A stretch of DNA of 64,000 nt from Pseudocitrobacter faecalis. GTDB taxonomy: Bacteria > Pseudomonadota > Gammaproteobacteria > Enterobacterales > Enterobacteriaceae. Made by a program: the position numbers and the translations under genes. A model generated the notes under the pieces. The model was given only the letters and a program-made list of their open reading frames with translations, ran no database searches and was not told the DNA's origin. How positions within the stretch are numbered: the first letter of the stretch is position 1; each line of letters starts with the position of its first letter. Below are positions 44,066 through 54,678 of this stretch, piece by piece. The stretch is taken from assembly GCA_003315335.1 (NCBI GenBank), contig QNRL01000001.1, positions 434,001 through 498,000 on the forward strand. Direction: 5' to 3'.

Positions 44066-45697
44066 TTAGTGCTTCACAATGTACATATTTTTAGTATACG
44101 TATTATCCATTGGGTCTTTGCCGGTATATCCGCCAACCCACGGTTTCACCAGACGGGCGTTCACGTAGTAATAAACCGGAACAATCGCGCTGTCTTTATC
44201 CAGCTGCTGTTCTGCTTTATCGTACAGCGCCGTACGCTGCGCCTCGTCGGTCACTTTCAGCGTTTCCGCCATAATGCTGTCGAATGCCGGGCTCTTATAG
44301 TGCGGGGTATTCATCGAGCTATTAGAAAGCATCATATTCAGGAAGGATGTCGGTTCGTTATAATCGGCACACCAGCCAGCACGCGCAACATCAAAGGTTC
44401 CCTGATGACGTGTATCGAGGAAGGTTTTCCACTCCTGGTTGACCAGTTTAACATTCACGCCGATATTTTTCTTCCAGATTGAAGAGGCGGCAATCGCCAG
44501 TTTTTTATGCAGATCGGACGTGTTGTACAGCAAATTAATGGTTAATGGTTTATCGGCGGTATAACCCGCTTCCGCCAGCAGTTTTTTCGCTTCTTCGTTA
44601 CGTTTATCCTGGCTCCAGCTAAACCACTCTGGCTGCGTTAATTTCGCGCCATCGGTATAAGGCGGTGTGAAGCCAAATGCCGGTTTATCCCCCTGGGCTT
44701 TCACTTTATTGACGATAATGTCACGATCCATACCCAGTTTCAGCGCGGTACGCACGCGAACATCGGTAAATGGTGCACGTTGGTTATTAATTTCGTAGTA
44801 GTAGGTGCACAGATATGGGTCAACGTGAACTTCGTCAGGGATCTCTTTTTTCAGTTTCTGGAACAGTTCAATCGGCATGTTGTTATACGTCATGTCGATT
44901 TCACCGCTGCGGTAGCGGTTAACGTCGGTCACTTCAGAAGAAATCGGCAGGTAGGTTACCTGGTTAATAACGGTTTTGCCGTTATCCCAGTAAGTAGGGC
45001 TACGTTCAAGAACAATACGCTCGTTGACCACCCAGTCTTTTAATTTATACGCGCCGTTGGTCACGATGTTCGCAGGCTGGGTCCATTTTTCACCAAATTT
45101 CTCGATAGCGGCTTTAGGCACTGGAGAGGTTGACGGGTGAACCAGCAGTTTATAGAAGTAGGGAACGGGTTCACTTAAGGTGACTTCTAAAGTGTGATCA
45201 TCAACGGCTTTCACGCCGAGGTCGGTAATCGGCTTTTTCCCTTCAAGGATGCCATCAATATTGGCGATATGGCCATATTGCAGGTAGCTGGCGTACGGTG
45301 ATGCCGTTTTCGGGTCAACCGAGCGCTGCCAGCTATAAACGAAATCTTGTGCGGTAACCGGAGAGCCGTCAGACCATTTCGCATCTTTACGCAGATGGAA
45401 AGTCCAGACTTTAAAGTCTTTGTTATCCCAGGACTCAGCCACACCCGGAGAGGGATGACCGTCGAGGTCGCTGACCAACAGGCCTTCAAAGAGATCGCGG
45501 CTGATATTGGATTCCGGAACACCCTCAATTTTGTGCGGATCGAGAGACTGCACTTCAGAGCCGTTATTACGTACCAGCGTCTGTTTTTCTGCCAACTGAA
45601 CGCCCGCGGGGACATCAGCAGCCATTGCTGCATTCCCTGCCAATAGCGCCGTGAAAATTCCCGCAGCGATTACGCTTTTCTTCGTGATGATGGACAT
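44066..45697 (-). CDS. oppA: OppA, periplasmic oligopeptide-binding protein
   Basis: 543 residues: signal peptide MSIITKKSVIAAGIFTALLA..AMA cleaved after Ala26, then the SBP_bac_5 domain with the family block around VARAGWCADYNEP. It binds peptides of two to five residues with little sequence preference. The start MSIITKK agrees with E. coli; a 39-codon extension to 45814 is rejected. Probable GcvB target at the start codon. Confidence 0.97.
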   Translation of the reverse strand: MSIITKKSVIAAGIFTALLAGNAAMAADVPAGVQLAEKQTLVRNNGSEVQSLDPHKIEGVPESNISRDLFEGLLVSDLDGHPSPGVAESWDNKDFKVWTFHLRKDAKWSDGSPVTAQDFVYSWQRSVDPKTASPYASYLQYGHIANIDGILEGKKPITDLGVKAVDDHTLEVTLSEPVPYFYKLLVHPSTSPVPKAAIEKFGEKWTQPANIVTNGAYKLKDWVVNERIVLERSPTYWDNGKTVINQVTYLPISSEVTDVNRYRSGEIDMTYNNMPIELFQKLKKEIPDEVHVDPYLCTYYYEINNQRAPFTDVRVRTALKLGMDRDIIVNKVKAQGDKPAFGFTPPYTDGAKLTQPEWFSWSQDKRNEEAKKLLAEAGYTADKPLTINLLYNTSDLHKKLAIAASSIWKKNIGVNVKLVNQEWKTFLDTRHQGTFDVARAGWCADYNEPTSFLNMMLSNSSMNTPHYKSPAFDSIMAETLKVTDEAQRTALYDKAEQQLDKDSAIVPVYYYVNARLVKPWVGGYTGKDPMDNTYTKNMYIVKH

Positions 45698-45720
45698 TGT
45701 GTTGATACTCCGCTCATTAT
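45697..45720 (-). promoter_or_regulatory. oppA ribosome-binding region, probable GcvB sRNA target
   Basis: GCGGAGTATCAACACAATG: a GGAG ribosome site followed by a C/A-rich ATCAACACA just before the ATG, complementary in type to the GU-rich R1 region of GcvB, which represses oppA in E. coli and Salmonella. The gcvB gene is not in the window. Confidence 0.5.
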
Positions 45721-46410
45721 AATTACTGGAACTTGCCAGCCTGTTATCCCCTTTGGGGTCTCTGTACAGCGCAGGAGCTTTTGCGGCTGCCAGTTTTTTA
45801 CTGCTTGCTATCACCGACTTTTTTATTACGGCCGCTCTTTGGCAGCCTGACGTCGATTCATTCCAGGTGTCTCCCCTGTCGAGCCACCTGATTTATTTCT
45901 TCATTACCCGCGACGACATAAGGCCGGAAAGTACCAAATGCCCTTCTTCGCCGCCAATATAATTTGCAAATTTGTTAAGCAATTCTCTTTTCATCGACAG
46001 TCGAACGTTTCCCCTGATATCCAGGAGCACTCGCACGCAAATAAAAATTGTTATTTTTCATAAAGATGAAGTAAAACCCACAACCATTGACGAATCGATC
46101 GCCTCTTTGCTTGTTTTATATACAAATAATTAACATTTGTTCACTATTTAGTACATTAATCTGCCAGAGGGTCAAAATTACTAATATCATTTCGATTATC
46201 AGACAGCAAGCGTAACAGTATAGTGTGAGAGAAATAACATAAGGGATGGCAGTGCACGACGGAAGGGATAGCGATAACGCAATGATATTATTTAATTTTA
46301 TCTGTCATCACTAAGACTTATCATTCATACCATTTGCACGTTATTCGATAGGATTTGCGAATAATGAAGCAACCGACAGAGGCTACCGCTCTGTCGGCTG
46401 GGAAAGATTG
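45721..46410. other. Long intergenic region between oppA and ychE
   Basis: About 690 bases with no supported gene. It holds the oppA leader (a CCCC-AAA-GGGG hairpin at about 45745-45757) and AT-rich upstream DNA. E. coli also has a long oppA control region here, bound by Lrp. Confidence 0.55.
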
Positions 46411-47058
46411 TCAGCTTACCAGCCCTGGGAAAATGGCTTTTATTCCGGTCACAATAAATTCTATCCCCAGCGCCATCAGCAGCAGCCCCATGATACGGGT
46501 GATGACGTTGATGCCGGTCTGCCCTAGCAAACGCACAAGCCAGGGCGCGATGCGAAAGAGCCCCCAACAGCAGAAGGCAAACAGCGCAATGGCGAGCGTA
46601 AATCCGACAAGATAAGGAAGCGTATGAAAGCGCGTCCCCCACACAATGGTGGAGCTGATTGCCCCAGGCCCCGCCATCAACGGCAGTGCTAATGGCACCA
46701 CACCCACGCTCTCACGAATCGCCGTCTCTGATTTTTCCTGTTTGTTCTGCTTATCTTCGCCAAGTTTCCCGCTGATCATCGACATCGCGATAGTGACCAC
46801 CAGGATCCCGCCCGCGATGCGGAAGGAGTCGATGGAAATCCCGAACAGTTGCAGAATGCCGTCGCCCAGAAACAGCGAGGTCCACAGAATAATAGCGACG
46901 GAGAGGTTCGCCGTCATATTGGTCTTATTACGCGCCGCTGCCGTCTGGTAGCTCGTCATACTAATGAACACGGGGATGATCCCCACCGGGTTTACCAGCG
47001 CGAATAAGCCAATAAAAAACTTCACAAAAATCGGAAAATCAAACAGAGCCTGAGTCAC
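46411..47058 (-). CDS. ychE: YchE, MarC-family inner membrane protein
   Basis: 215 residues using a GTG start at 47058 (GTG ACT CAG GCT), which gives the E. coli YchE length and a GGAG ribosome site nine bases before; the ATG at 47142 is rejected. Six predicted helices, with FVKFFIGLFALVNPVGIIPV near the start. UPF0056/MarC family, function unknown. In E. coli it lies between adhE and oppA, as here. Confidence 0.92.
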   Translation of the reverse strand: MTQALFDFPIFVKFFIGLFALVNPVGIIPVFISMTSYQTAAARNKTNMTANLSVAIILWTSLFLGDGILQLFGISIDSFRIAGGILVVTIAMSMISGKLGEDKQNKQEKSETAIRESVGVVPLALPLMAGPGAISSTIVWGTRFHTLPYLVGFTLAIALFAFCCWGLFRIAPWLVRLLGQTGINVITRIMGLLLMALGIEFIVTGIKAIFPGLVS

Positions 47059-47545
47059 GTGAACTCCGAAACACCATAAAAAGTGGTAGTTGACGAAAAA
47101 TGAATACAAAAACTCTGCAGAAGATACGCTGTTTGGCGGCATACTTCACCAGAATTCTGCAAAAATCGCGGAAATACAGAATGTTATATATTGATTTAAA
47201 TTATGCTAATGTTCACCTCAATCATCACAACTCATGATTAACAATTTACAATCTTTACTAAAATGGGGCTGCTGAAAGGTGTCAGCTTGGCGTATTTTTG
47301 ACGCCGATCACATATTTCATACTCAGAAGTGAGTAATCTTGATTACGCCGACAGATTTCAGGGAGATTCTCTGAAAGCCATCAGGCAACGCTCTTTGAGT
47401 TCGAAGCTCTTTTAGTAAATCAGTGAGTCGGGAACGGGTTGTGGATTGTTCCTTTATGGCCTAAGCAAGCTGGTAGCGCTCTGTCTATACTGACTTGTCG
47501 AGCAGATGATTTACTAAAAAAGTTTAACATTATCAGGAGAGCATT
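47059..47545. promoter_or_regulatory. Divergent ychE/adhE control region
   Basis: 487 bases without a gene. The adhE message is expected to have a long leader; the ribosome site ATCAGGAGAGCATT precedes adhE. E. coli adhE is controlled here by Cra, Fis, NarL and RpoS; I did not find an unambiguous operator by eye. Confidence 0.5.
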
Positions 47546-50221
47546 ATGGCTGTTACTAATGTCGCTGAACTTAACGCACTCGTCGAGCGCGTAAAAAAAG
47601 CCCAGCGTGAATATGCCAGTTTCACTCAAGAACAAGTCGACAAAATCTTCCGCGCTGCCGCTCTGGCTGCCGCAGATGCTCGAATTCCTCTCGCAAAAAT
47701 GGCCGTTGCCGAATCCGGCATGGGTATTGTTGAAGATAAAGTGATCAAAAACCACTTTGCTTCTGAATACATCTATAACGCCTATAAAGATGAAAAAACC
47801 TGTGGCGTCCTCTCTGAAGACGACACCTTCGGTACCATCACCATCGCTGAACCTATCGGCATTATCTGTGGTATCGTCCCGACTACCAACCCGACTTCAA
47901 CCGCTATCTTTAAATCACTGATCAGCCTGAAGACGCGTAACGCTATCATCTTCTCTCCGCATCCGCGTGCTAAAGATGCTACCAACAAAGCAGCAGACAT
48001 CGTCCTGCAGGCAGCCATCGCTGCTGGCGCGCCGAAAGATCTGATCGGCTGGATTGACCAACCGTCTGTTGAACTGTCTAACGCCCTGATGCATCACCCG
48101 GACATCAACCTGATCCTCGCGACCGGTGGTCCTGGCATGGTTAAAGCTGCATACAGCTCCGGTAAACCAGCCATCGGCGTTGGCGCAGGTAACACCCCGG
48201 TTGTCATCGACGAAACCGCTGATATCAAACGTGCTGTTGCATCCGTACTGATGTCTAAAACCTTCGACAACGGCGTTATCTGTGCGTCTGAACAGTCTGT
48301 GGTTGTGGTTGACTCCGTATACGACGCCGTTCGTGAACGTTTCGCCAGCCACGGCGGCTACATGCTGCAGGGCAAAGAGCTGAAAGCTGTTCAGGATATC
48401 ATCCTGAAAAATGGCGCGCTGAACGCGGCTATCGTCGGTCAGCCTGCGGCTAAAATTGCAGAACTGGCAGGCTTCACCGTGCCGGCAACGACCAAGATTC
48501 TGATTGGTGAAGTGACCGTCGTCGACGAAAGCGAACCGTTTGCACACGAAAAACTGTCTCCGACACTGGCTATGTATCGCGCCAAAGATTTTGAAGACGC
48601 GGTACAGAAAGCAGAAAAACTGGTTGCAATGGGCGGTATCGGTCACACCTCTTGCCTGTACACCGACCAGGACAACCAGCCAGAACGCGTTGCTTACTTC
48701 GGTCAGATGATGAAAACCGCGCGTATCCTGATCAACACCCCGGCTTCTCAGGGTGGTATCGGTGACCTGTATAACTTCAAACTCGCGCCTTCCCTGACTC
48801 TGGGTTGTGGTTCATGGGGTGGTAACTCCATCTCTGAAAACGTTGGTCCTAAACACCTGATCAACAAGAAAACCGTTGCTAAGCGAGCTGAAAACATGTT
48901 GTGGCACAAACTTCCGAAATCTATCTACTTCCGCCGTGGCTCACTGCCAATCGCGCTGGATGAAGTGATTACTGATGGCCACAAACGTGCGCTCATCGTG
49001 ACTGACCGCTTCCTGTTCAATAACGGCTATGCAGACCAGATCACTTCTGTTCTGAAAGCGGCTGGCGTTGAAGTTGAAGTGTTCTTTGAAGTTGAAGCAG
49101 ACCCAACCCTGACCGTTGTTCGTAAAGGTGCAGAGCTGGCGAACTCCTTCAAACCAGACGTGATTATCGCCCTGGGCGGCGGCTCCCCGATGGATGCTGC
49201 GAAAATCATGTGGGTTATGTACGAGCACCCGGAAACTCACTTCGAAGAGCTGGCGCTGCGCTTTATGGACATCCGTAAACGTATCTACAAGTTCCCGAAA
49301 ATGGGCGTGAAAGCGAAAATGATCGCCGTCACCACCACTTCCGGTACCGGTTCTGAAGTTACGCCGTTTGCAGTTGTAACCGACGACGCAACCGGCCAGA
49401 AATATCCGCTGGCTGACTACGCGCTGACTCCGGATATGGCGATTGTCGATGCCAACCTGGTTATGGACATGCCGAAATCCCTGTGTGCTTTCGGTGGTCT
49501 GGATGCGGTCACTCACGCGCTGGAAGCTTATGTTTCCGTTCTGGCGTCTGAGTTCTCCGATGGTCAGGCTCTGCAGGCGCTGAAACTGTTGAAAGAAAAC
49601 CTGCCAGCGTCCTACCACGAAGGGTCTAAAAACCCGGTAGCACGTGAGCGCGTTCACAGTGCAGCAACCATCGCCGGTATCGCGTTTGCGAACGCCTTCC
49701 TGGGTGTATGTCACTCCATGGCGCACAAACTGGGCTCTCAGTTCCACATTCCTCACGGTCTGGCGAACGCCCTGTTGATCAGCAACGTTATTCGCTACAA
49801 CGCGAACGACAACCCGACCAAACAGACTGCATTCAGCCAGTACGACCGTCCGCAGGCACGTCGTCGTTACGCTGAAATCGCTGACCACCTGGGTCTGACT
49901 GCACCGGGCGATCGTACTGCGGCGAAGATTGAGAAACTGCTGGCCTGGCTGGAAAGCCTGAAAGCGGAACTGGGTATTCCTAAATCCATCCGTGAGGCTG
50001 GCGTTCAGGAAGCGGACTTCTTGGCACACGTTGACAAACTCTCTGAAGATGCGTTTGACGACCAGTGTACCGGCGCTAACCCGCGTTATCCGCTGATTTC
50101 TGAACTGAAACAAATCCTGCTGGATACCTTCTACGGACGTGAGTACCACGAAGGCGAAGTTGAAGTGAAGAAAGAAGCAGTAGCAGCAAAAGCTGAGAAA
50201 AAAGCGAAAAAATCCGCTTAA
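47546..50221 (+). CDS. adhE: AdhE, bifunctional acetaldehyde/alcohol dehydrogenase
   Basis: 891-residue fused enzyme converting acetyl-CoA through acetaldehyde to ethanol with two NADH in fermentation. The N-terminal CoA-acylating aldehyde dehydrogenase (about 1-440) has the catalytic cysteine in [10 protein letters not shown] near 246. The C-terminal iron alcohol dehydrogenase (about 450-870) has [10 protein letters not shown] and iron-ligand histidines around [17 protein letters not shown]. The Lys/Ala-rich tail ends [10 protein letters not shown]. It forms spirosome filaments in E. coli. Codon use is that of a highly expressed gene. Confidence 0.98.
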   Translation: MAVTNVAELNALVERVKKAQREYASFTQEQVDKIFRAAALAAADARIPLAKMAVAESGMGIVEDKVIKNHFASEYIYNAYKDEKTCGVLSEDDTFGTITIAEPIGIICGIVPTTNPTSTAIFKSLISLKTRNAIIFSPHPRAKDATNKAADIVLQAAIAAGAPKDLIGWIDQPSVELSNALMHHPDINLILATGGPGMVKAAYSSGKPAIGVGAGNTPVVIDETADIKRAVASVLMSKTFDNGVICASEQSVVVVDSVYDAVRERFASHGGYMLQGKELKAVQDIILKNGALNAAIVGQPAAKIAELAGFTVPATTKILIGEVTVVDESEPFAHEKLSPTLAMYRAKDFEDAVQKAEKLVAMGGIGHTSCLYTDQDNQPERVAYFGQMMKTARILINTPASQGGIGDLYNFKLAPSLTLGCGSWGGNSISENVGPKHLINKKTVAKRAENMLWHKLPKSIYFRRGSLPIALDEVITDGHKRALIVTDRFLFNNGYADQITSVLKAAGVEVEVFFEVEADPTLTVVRKGAELANSFKPDVIIALGGGSPMDAAKIMWVMYEHPETHFEELALRFMDIRKRIYKFPKMGVKAKMIAVTTTSGTGSEVTPFAVVTDDATGQKYPLADYALTPDMAIVDANLVMDMPKSLCAFGGLDAVTHALEAYVSVLASEFSDGQALQALKLLKENLPASYHEGSKNPVARERVHSAATIAGIAFANAFLGVCHSMAHKLGSQFHIPHGLANALLISNVIRYNANDNPTKQTAFSQYDRPQARRRYAEIADHLGLTAPGDRTAAKIEKLLAWLESLKAELGIPKSIREAGVQEADFLAHVDKLSEDAFDDQCTGANPRYPLISELKQILLDTFYGREYHEGEVEVKKEAVAAKAEKKAKKSA

Positions 50222-50250
50222 TCAGCCCCTGAGCTAACGCTCTGATAAAA

Positions 50251-50279
50251 AGCTCCATCTCAGGATGGAGCTTTTTTTT
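50251..50279 (+). terminator. adhE terminator
   Basis: AGCTCCAT-CTCAGG-ATGGAGCT followed by eight T, 29 bases after the adhE stop. Confidence 0.92.
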
Positions 50280-50394
50280 GTCTCGTTTTCACTCATGCGA
50301 CTACGTCAAGTCAGGTTTATGTCGTACCAGGGAAGGAGCCCCCACTCACGCCGGACGAAGCTTAGACGTGAGCAGAGAACGCGCGTGCGCGCAA

Positions 50395-51024
50395 TCAGGC
50401 GGGGTGACGGCTGTGACGATGCTTATCCTGAATGACGGCCAAAGAGCCCTCCTCCAGCGCTTCTTTATAATGCTTACGGCAGACAGAGACGTAACGCTCA
50501 TTTCCGCCAATCACCACCTGCTCGCCTTCATTATAAGGGCGTCCTTCTTGATCAAGACGCAACACCATGCTGGCTTTACGGCCGCAGAAACATATCGTTT
50601 TTAATTCCACCAGCTTATCGGAGAGCGCCAATAAATACTGGCTCCCCCCAAACAATTCACCGCGGAAGTCAGTACGTAAGCCATAGCACAATACCGGGAT
50701 ATCAAGCTGATCGACGACGTCAGAAAGCGCGTAGACCTGTTCACGGGTCAGGAACTGGCATTCATCCACCAGCACACAGTTTACGGCCTCACGTGCGTTC
50801 TCAGCGCTGATTTCATCAAAGAGCTGACTACTCTGGTTAAACAGCTTTGCCGGCGAAGAGAGCCCAATACGCGAGCTGACCTTGCCTGCACCGAAACGGT
50901 CATCAATTTCGGCGGTATAAACCACGGTACGCATTCCACGTTCCTGGTAATTGTATGATGACTGCAATAGCGCTGTAGACTTACCCGCGTTCATTGCAGA
51001 ATAGTAGAAATAAAGTTGTGCCAT
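50395..51024 (-). CDS. tdk: Thymidine kinase
   Basis: Phosphorylates thymidine to TMP in nucleoside salvage. It has 209 residues from [20 protein letters not shown]; an ATG seven codons upstream is less likely. The P-loop is at about 9-17, VLVDECQF is the Walker B segment, and the zinc-binding lasso uses cysteines in ICFCGRKA and VSVCRKHY. The C-terminus differs from E. coli and ends HRHSRHPA. Convergent with adhE. Confidence 0.96.
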   Translation of the reverse strand: MAQLYFYYSAMNAGKSTALLQSSYNYQERGMRTVVYTAEIDDRFGAGKVSSRIGLSSPAKLFNQSSQLFDEISAENAREAVNCVLVDECQFLTREQVYALSDVVDQLDIPVLCYGLRTDFRGELFGGSQYLLALSDKLVELKTICFCGRKASMVLRLDQEGRPYNEGEQVVIGGNERYVSVCRKHYKEALEEGSLAVIQDKHRHSRHPA

Positions 51025-51903
51025 TGGCCGCGAAACCCTAATCAATACGTTTTCAGACCAGGGCAGTGTACCATATTTTATCCTGCCCTACGCTCAGGCA
51101 CACAAAACCTGCGGTTTTTGTCTTACCGTCGCTGTCATAAACATTAAGAATGATGAACTATTCATTAAATCACGACACCTCAGGTTACAAATTACCGATA
51201 TTGTCTTCCAAGGCCCGACAGATGCGGGCTGGCACATTATACGCTCACCAAACTTCACCTGGCGTTGTAAGGCAAAAATAAGAGCGACATCAATAAATAA
51301 GAAATATCGTTAAAATCCGCGTAGTACCCTGCCGCAACCAGAAAGGCTGAAAACGGGTTAGGTGACAATTTGAATAGCAGGAAAATAACATCGTCATAAC
51401 TATGGATTTAATAGAAAAAATGGGGGAATAACGGCTACGTTTCTTCTGTATGACTGGAGCGGTATAAGGCAACCTGCGTTTGTTATTATCCCGGAGTAGT
51501 CGACAGATTAGCAATGTTACTATCACGCAAGGGCAACGGTTCGGCCTGTATCCTCTTACGGGTGATTTAGCATAGTAACCATTCATCACCTATAAAGAAG
51601 CGCACAAAATTGATACGGACCAACTAATACATAAGGTTGATATTTATCCATACGGGGTATAAACCGCCGGCGTTTCAGTACAGACGACCTGCATTCGCTG
51701 GCGTGTTATAGTTCAGGCTTTCCCGACAATAGAGCGGGTAAAGTTGTGAAGCAGCACTAAAAATTTAACTTTTAGATATTAATAAAAGCACCAAATAACA
51801 CGTTATTTTGAATTCCTTACATTCCTCCCTATTGCACAACTGAATTTAACGCTCTATTATTACTTCAACAAACCACCCCCAATATAAGTTTGAGAATACT
51901 ACA
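51025..51903. promoter_or_regulatory. Long divergent tdk/hns intergenic region
   Basis: About 880 bases with no supported gene. The right end (about 51640-51900) is AT-rich and is the hns promoter/leader, where H-NS autorepression, Fis and CspA act in E. coli. A weak hairpin ACAAAACC-TGC-GGTTTTTGT lies near 51101-51120. The middle (51130-51640) shows no coding signal on either strand. Confidence 0.5.
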
Positions 51904-52317
51904 ATGAGCGAAGCACTTAAAATTTTGAACAACATCCGTACTCTTCGTGCGCAGGCAAGAGAATGCACCCTTGAAACGCTTGAAGAAATGCTGGAAAAAT
52001 TAGAAGTTGTTGTAAACGAGCGTCGCGAAGAAGAAAACGCGGCAGCGGCTGAAGTAGAAGAGCGCACTCGTAAACTGCAGCAATACCGTGAAATGCTGAT
52101 TGCTGACGGTATTGACCCGAACGAATTACTGAACAGCATTGCTGCTGCTAAAACCGGTACCAAAGCAAAACGCGCTGCACGTCCGGCTAAATACAGCTAC
52201 GTAGATGAAAACGGCGAAACCAAAACCTGGACCGGCCAGGGTCGTACTCCTGCTGTAATCAAAAAAGCAATGGACGAGCAAGGTAAATCTCTGGAAGATT
52301 TCCTGATCAAGGATTAA
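51904..52317 (+). CDS. hns: H-NS, nucleoid-associated silencer
   Basis: 137-residue protein that coats AT-rich and foreign DNA. The N-terminal oligomerisation helices (about 1-82), a basic linker ([10 protein letters not shown]) and the C-terminal AT-hook-like loop TWTGQGRTP with Gln112-Gly-Arg114 are all present. It has a strong terminator downstream. E. coli RssB/RpoS and DsrA networks intersect it. Confidence 0.98.
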   Translation: MSEALKILNNIRTLRAQARECTLETLEEMLEKLEVVVNERREEENAAAAEVEERTRKLQQYREMLIADGIDPNELLNSIAAAKTGTKAKRAARPAKYSYVDENGETKTWTGQGRTPAVIKKAMDEQGKSLEDFLIKD

Positions 52318-52335
52318 TCCAGAAATTGCTCTAAG

Positions 52336-52363
52336 AATCCCGCTCTGGCGGGATTTTTTTTTA
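52336..52363 (+). terminator. hns terminator
   Basis: AATCCCGC-TCTG-GCGGGATT followed by a run of T, 18 bases after the hns stop. Confidence 0.93.
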
Positions 52364-52412
52364 TCTGTACGTTACGGTACTGCTGTTTTTTTACGCGACA
52401 GTTAATGACGGC

Positions 52413-52449
52413 AAAAAAAAACCGGGTTACCGACCAGTCGGTAACCCGG
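52413..52449 (-). terminator. galU terminator
   Basis: 13-bp stem CCGGGTTACCGAC / GTCGGTAACCCGG followed by nine T on the minus strand; convergent with hns. Confidence 0.93.
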
Positions 52450-52468
52450 CTCAGGGCAATGTAATAAA

Positions 52469-53377
52469 TTACTTCGCTACGCCCAGCGTCTCTTTAAGCC
52501 ACGCGGTGAATTCTTCACCCAGGGTCTTATGACGAATGCCATATTCAACGAAAGCCTGCATATAACCCAGTTTATTACCGCAGTCATGGCTTTTGCCTTT
52601 CATATGATAGGCTTCAACGGTTTCTTTCTCGATCAGCATATCAATAGCATCGGTCAGCTGAATTTCATCACCGGCTCCCGGAGGGGTTTTAGCCAGCAGC
52701 GGCCAAATATCAGCGCTCAGAACATAACGGCCAACGATAGCCAGGTTAGACGGCGCAACGTCGGCTTTTGGTTTCTCAACCACACCAACCATTGGTACGC
52801 TATCGCCCGGTGCCAGCGGGGCACCTTTACAGTCAACCACACCGTAAGCGGTAACATCCTCAACCGGCTCAACCATAATCTGGCTTGAACCTGTTTCATC
52901 AAAGCGTTTAATCATTTCTGCCAGGTTGTCCTGGGAGAGATCGGATTCAAATTCATCCAAAATAACGTCTGGCAGAATAACCGCGACCGGCTCATCGCCA
53001 ACGACAGGATGCGCGCACAATACCGCGTGTCCCAAACCTTTAGCCAGGCCCTGACGCACCTGCATAATGGTCACGTGCGGTGGACAAATAGATTGCACTT
53101 CTTCCAGCAACTGACGCTTAACGCGTTTTTCCAGCATAGCTTCAAGTTCGAAGCTGGTGTCAAAATGGTTTTCAATCGAATTCTTGGAAGAGTGAGTGAC
53201 CAGCACAATTTCAGTGATACCTGCGGCGATACATTCATTTACCACATACTGAATTAATGGTTTATCTACCAGCGGCAGCATTTCCTTAGGAATTGCCTTC
53301 GTAGCAGGTAACATCCTGGTACCTAATCCCGCTACCGGGATAACGGCCTTAGTCACTTTCGAATTTAGGGCAGCCAT
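52469..53377 (-). CDS. galU: GalU, UTP-glucose-1-phosphate uridylyltransferase
   Basis: Makes UDP-glucose for LPS, trehalose, capsule and galactose metabolism. It has 302 residues; the nucleotidyltransferase motif [19 protein letters not shown] is at about 17-35, with sugar-binding VVEKPKAD and [13 protein letters not shown]. Gene order galU-rssB-rssA matches E. coli. The 197 bases upstream hold its promoter only. Confidence 0.98.
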   Translation of the reverse strand: MAALNSKVTKAVIPVAGLGTRMLPATKAIPKEMLPLVDKPLIQYVVNECIAAGITEIVLVTHSSKNSIENHFDTSFELEAMLEKRVKRQLLEEVQSICPPHVTIMQVRQGLAKGLGHAVLCAHPVVGDEPVAVILPDVILDEFESDLSQDNLAEMIKRFDETGSSQIMVEPVEDVTAYGVVDCKGAPLAPGDSVPMVGVVEKPKADVAPSNLAIVGRYVLSADIWPLLAKTPPGAGDEIQLTDAIDMLIEKETVEAYHMKGKSHDCGNKLGYMQAFVEYGIRHKTLGEEFTAWLKETLGVAK

Positions 53378-53574
53378 TCAAATCTCCTGAACTGTTCAAA
53401 CTTTGAACTTGCTCGTTAATTAATAACGCGTTGAGTATATCATCACAGCCAGGTGGGGCTGCTCCGAAAAGGACGCGCTGACCTCGAATTAAGATTTATA
53501 CGTATCAAACCTGCTGATAGTACCACCATGAAAGATAAGCCGTTAAAGCTATCCTGCGAGGGAAATGCGTTTGC

Positions 53575-54588
53575 TCATTCCGCAGACAACATTAAACGCA
53601 AACGGCCACCATTTCCCCAAATCTGACACTGCCAGGAACTGCAACGTTGGCTAATTTGATTAAGGTAAGCATTGCCCAGCGTACCTAAAGGTACCCCATT
53701 ACTAATTTGTATGTGATGTTCACCGGTATTTAATGTGCCATTGAGCCCGGCTGAAACCAGAATCAAATTTTTCAGCTCGCTGTGGTAATACCCCACCAGC
53801 AGAGGAAACTGCCCGGGCAGGTTGGCCTGACGTAAAAGTTGATTCACCTGTTTGAGCAGACTGCGCAATTCTGGCAGTCGTTGCCCCTGGTGAGAAAGTT
53901 GCTCCTGCAACAAGCCATTGAACAGCGAGCGTAATAACAGTGCTGCTAATACGCCATTATCTCCCGCACGCGTAACATCAAGACAGTAAAACGCCAGATC
54001 GTTTTCCGAGAGCGGCGCAATATCCAGTACCAGGCCCGGTTTATCAGCAAGAACTAATTGACGATAATTAATCCGGCAATGCGAGATAATCTGCTGAACA
54101 GGTGGCTGCAGTTCCTGAAGGAGTTTTGCTGCGGCAGAGGGATTGTTAACCAGAGCATCCCAGTCCTCGAATAACCGCTCCTCCTCTTCTACGCGAGAAT
54201 TAAACATATTGGGATAGAGACAGGCAAACACGGTTTCCCGCAACCGGTTCAAATCCTTTACCGGTTTTAGCAACACATCCTGCACCCCTAGCCTTAATGC
54301 CCGGGCGATGTCGGCCATATTTTCTGTGGCCGAGATAACCAGAATGGGTAATTCCGCCCCGCTGTTACGCACCTGCTCCACCAGCGTAAGGCCATTCATA
54401 CGCGGCATGGCAAGATCGCAAATCATCAAATCAGGCTGAAGCGTCGCCATGATCTCGAGTGCCGCTACGCCGTCCTGCGCAAGAGAGGTTTCTGCGCCCA
54501 GCGAAGAGAGCCACGAATCCAGAAGGGAGCGGAAAACGGGTTCGTCCTCGACAATTAAGATCTGTTTTCCCGCCAATGGCTGCGTCAT
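53575..54588 (-). CDS. rssB: RssB, adaptor for RpoS degradation
   Basis: Response-regulator protein that delivers sigma-S to ClpXP. It has 337 residues: receiver domain (about 1-125) with phosphoacceptor Asp58 in MICDLAMPR, a helical linker, and a degenerate PP2C-like C-terminal domain (about 150-337). With RprA in the same window, both positive and negative arms of RpoS control are represented. It follows rssA by 90 bases. Confidence 0.96.
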   Translation of the reverse strand: MTQPLAGKQILIVEDEPVFRSLLDSWLSSLGAETSLAQDGVAALEIMATLQPDLMICDLAMPRMNGLTLVEQVRNSGAELPILVISATENMADIARALRLGVQDVLLKPVKDLNRLRETVFACLYPNMFNSRVEEEERLFEDWDALVNNPSAAAKLLQELQPPVQQIISHCRINYRQLVLADKPGLVLDIAPLSENDLAFYCLDVTRAGDNGVLAALLLRSLFNGLLQEQLSHQGQRLPELRSLLKQVNQLLRQANLPGQFPLLVGYYHSELKNLILVSAGLNGTLNTGEHHIQISNGVPLGTLGNAYLNQISQRCSSWQCQIWGNGGRLRLMLSAE

Positions 54589-54678
54589 GATATCTCCCCT
54601 GGCCGACGATAAATAAATAGTGGCATGCTATTCACACAATCGCCTGTCAGATTTTGCTTAAGTAGTCTTAAAAGTGTC

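Noticed and set aside
48941-50149. 402-codon open frame opposite the 3' half of adhE
   Set aside because: Shadow of a strongly codon-biased gene; Arg/Phe/Val-rich with no family resemblance.
51290-51589. 99-codon frame on the minus strand in the tdk-hns interval
   Set aside because: No ribosome site, no recognisable domain and irregular composition; looks like chance.
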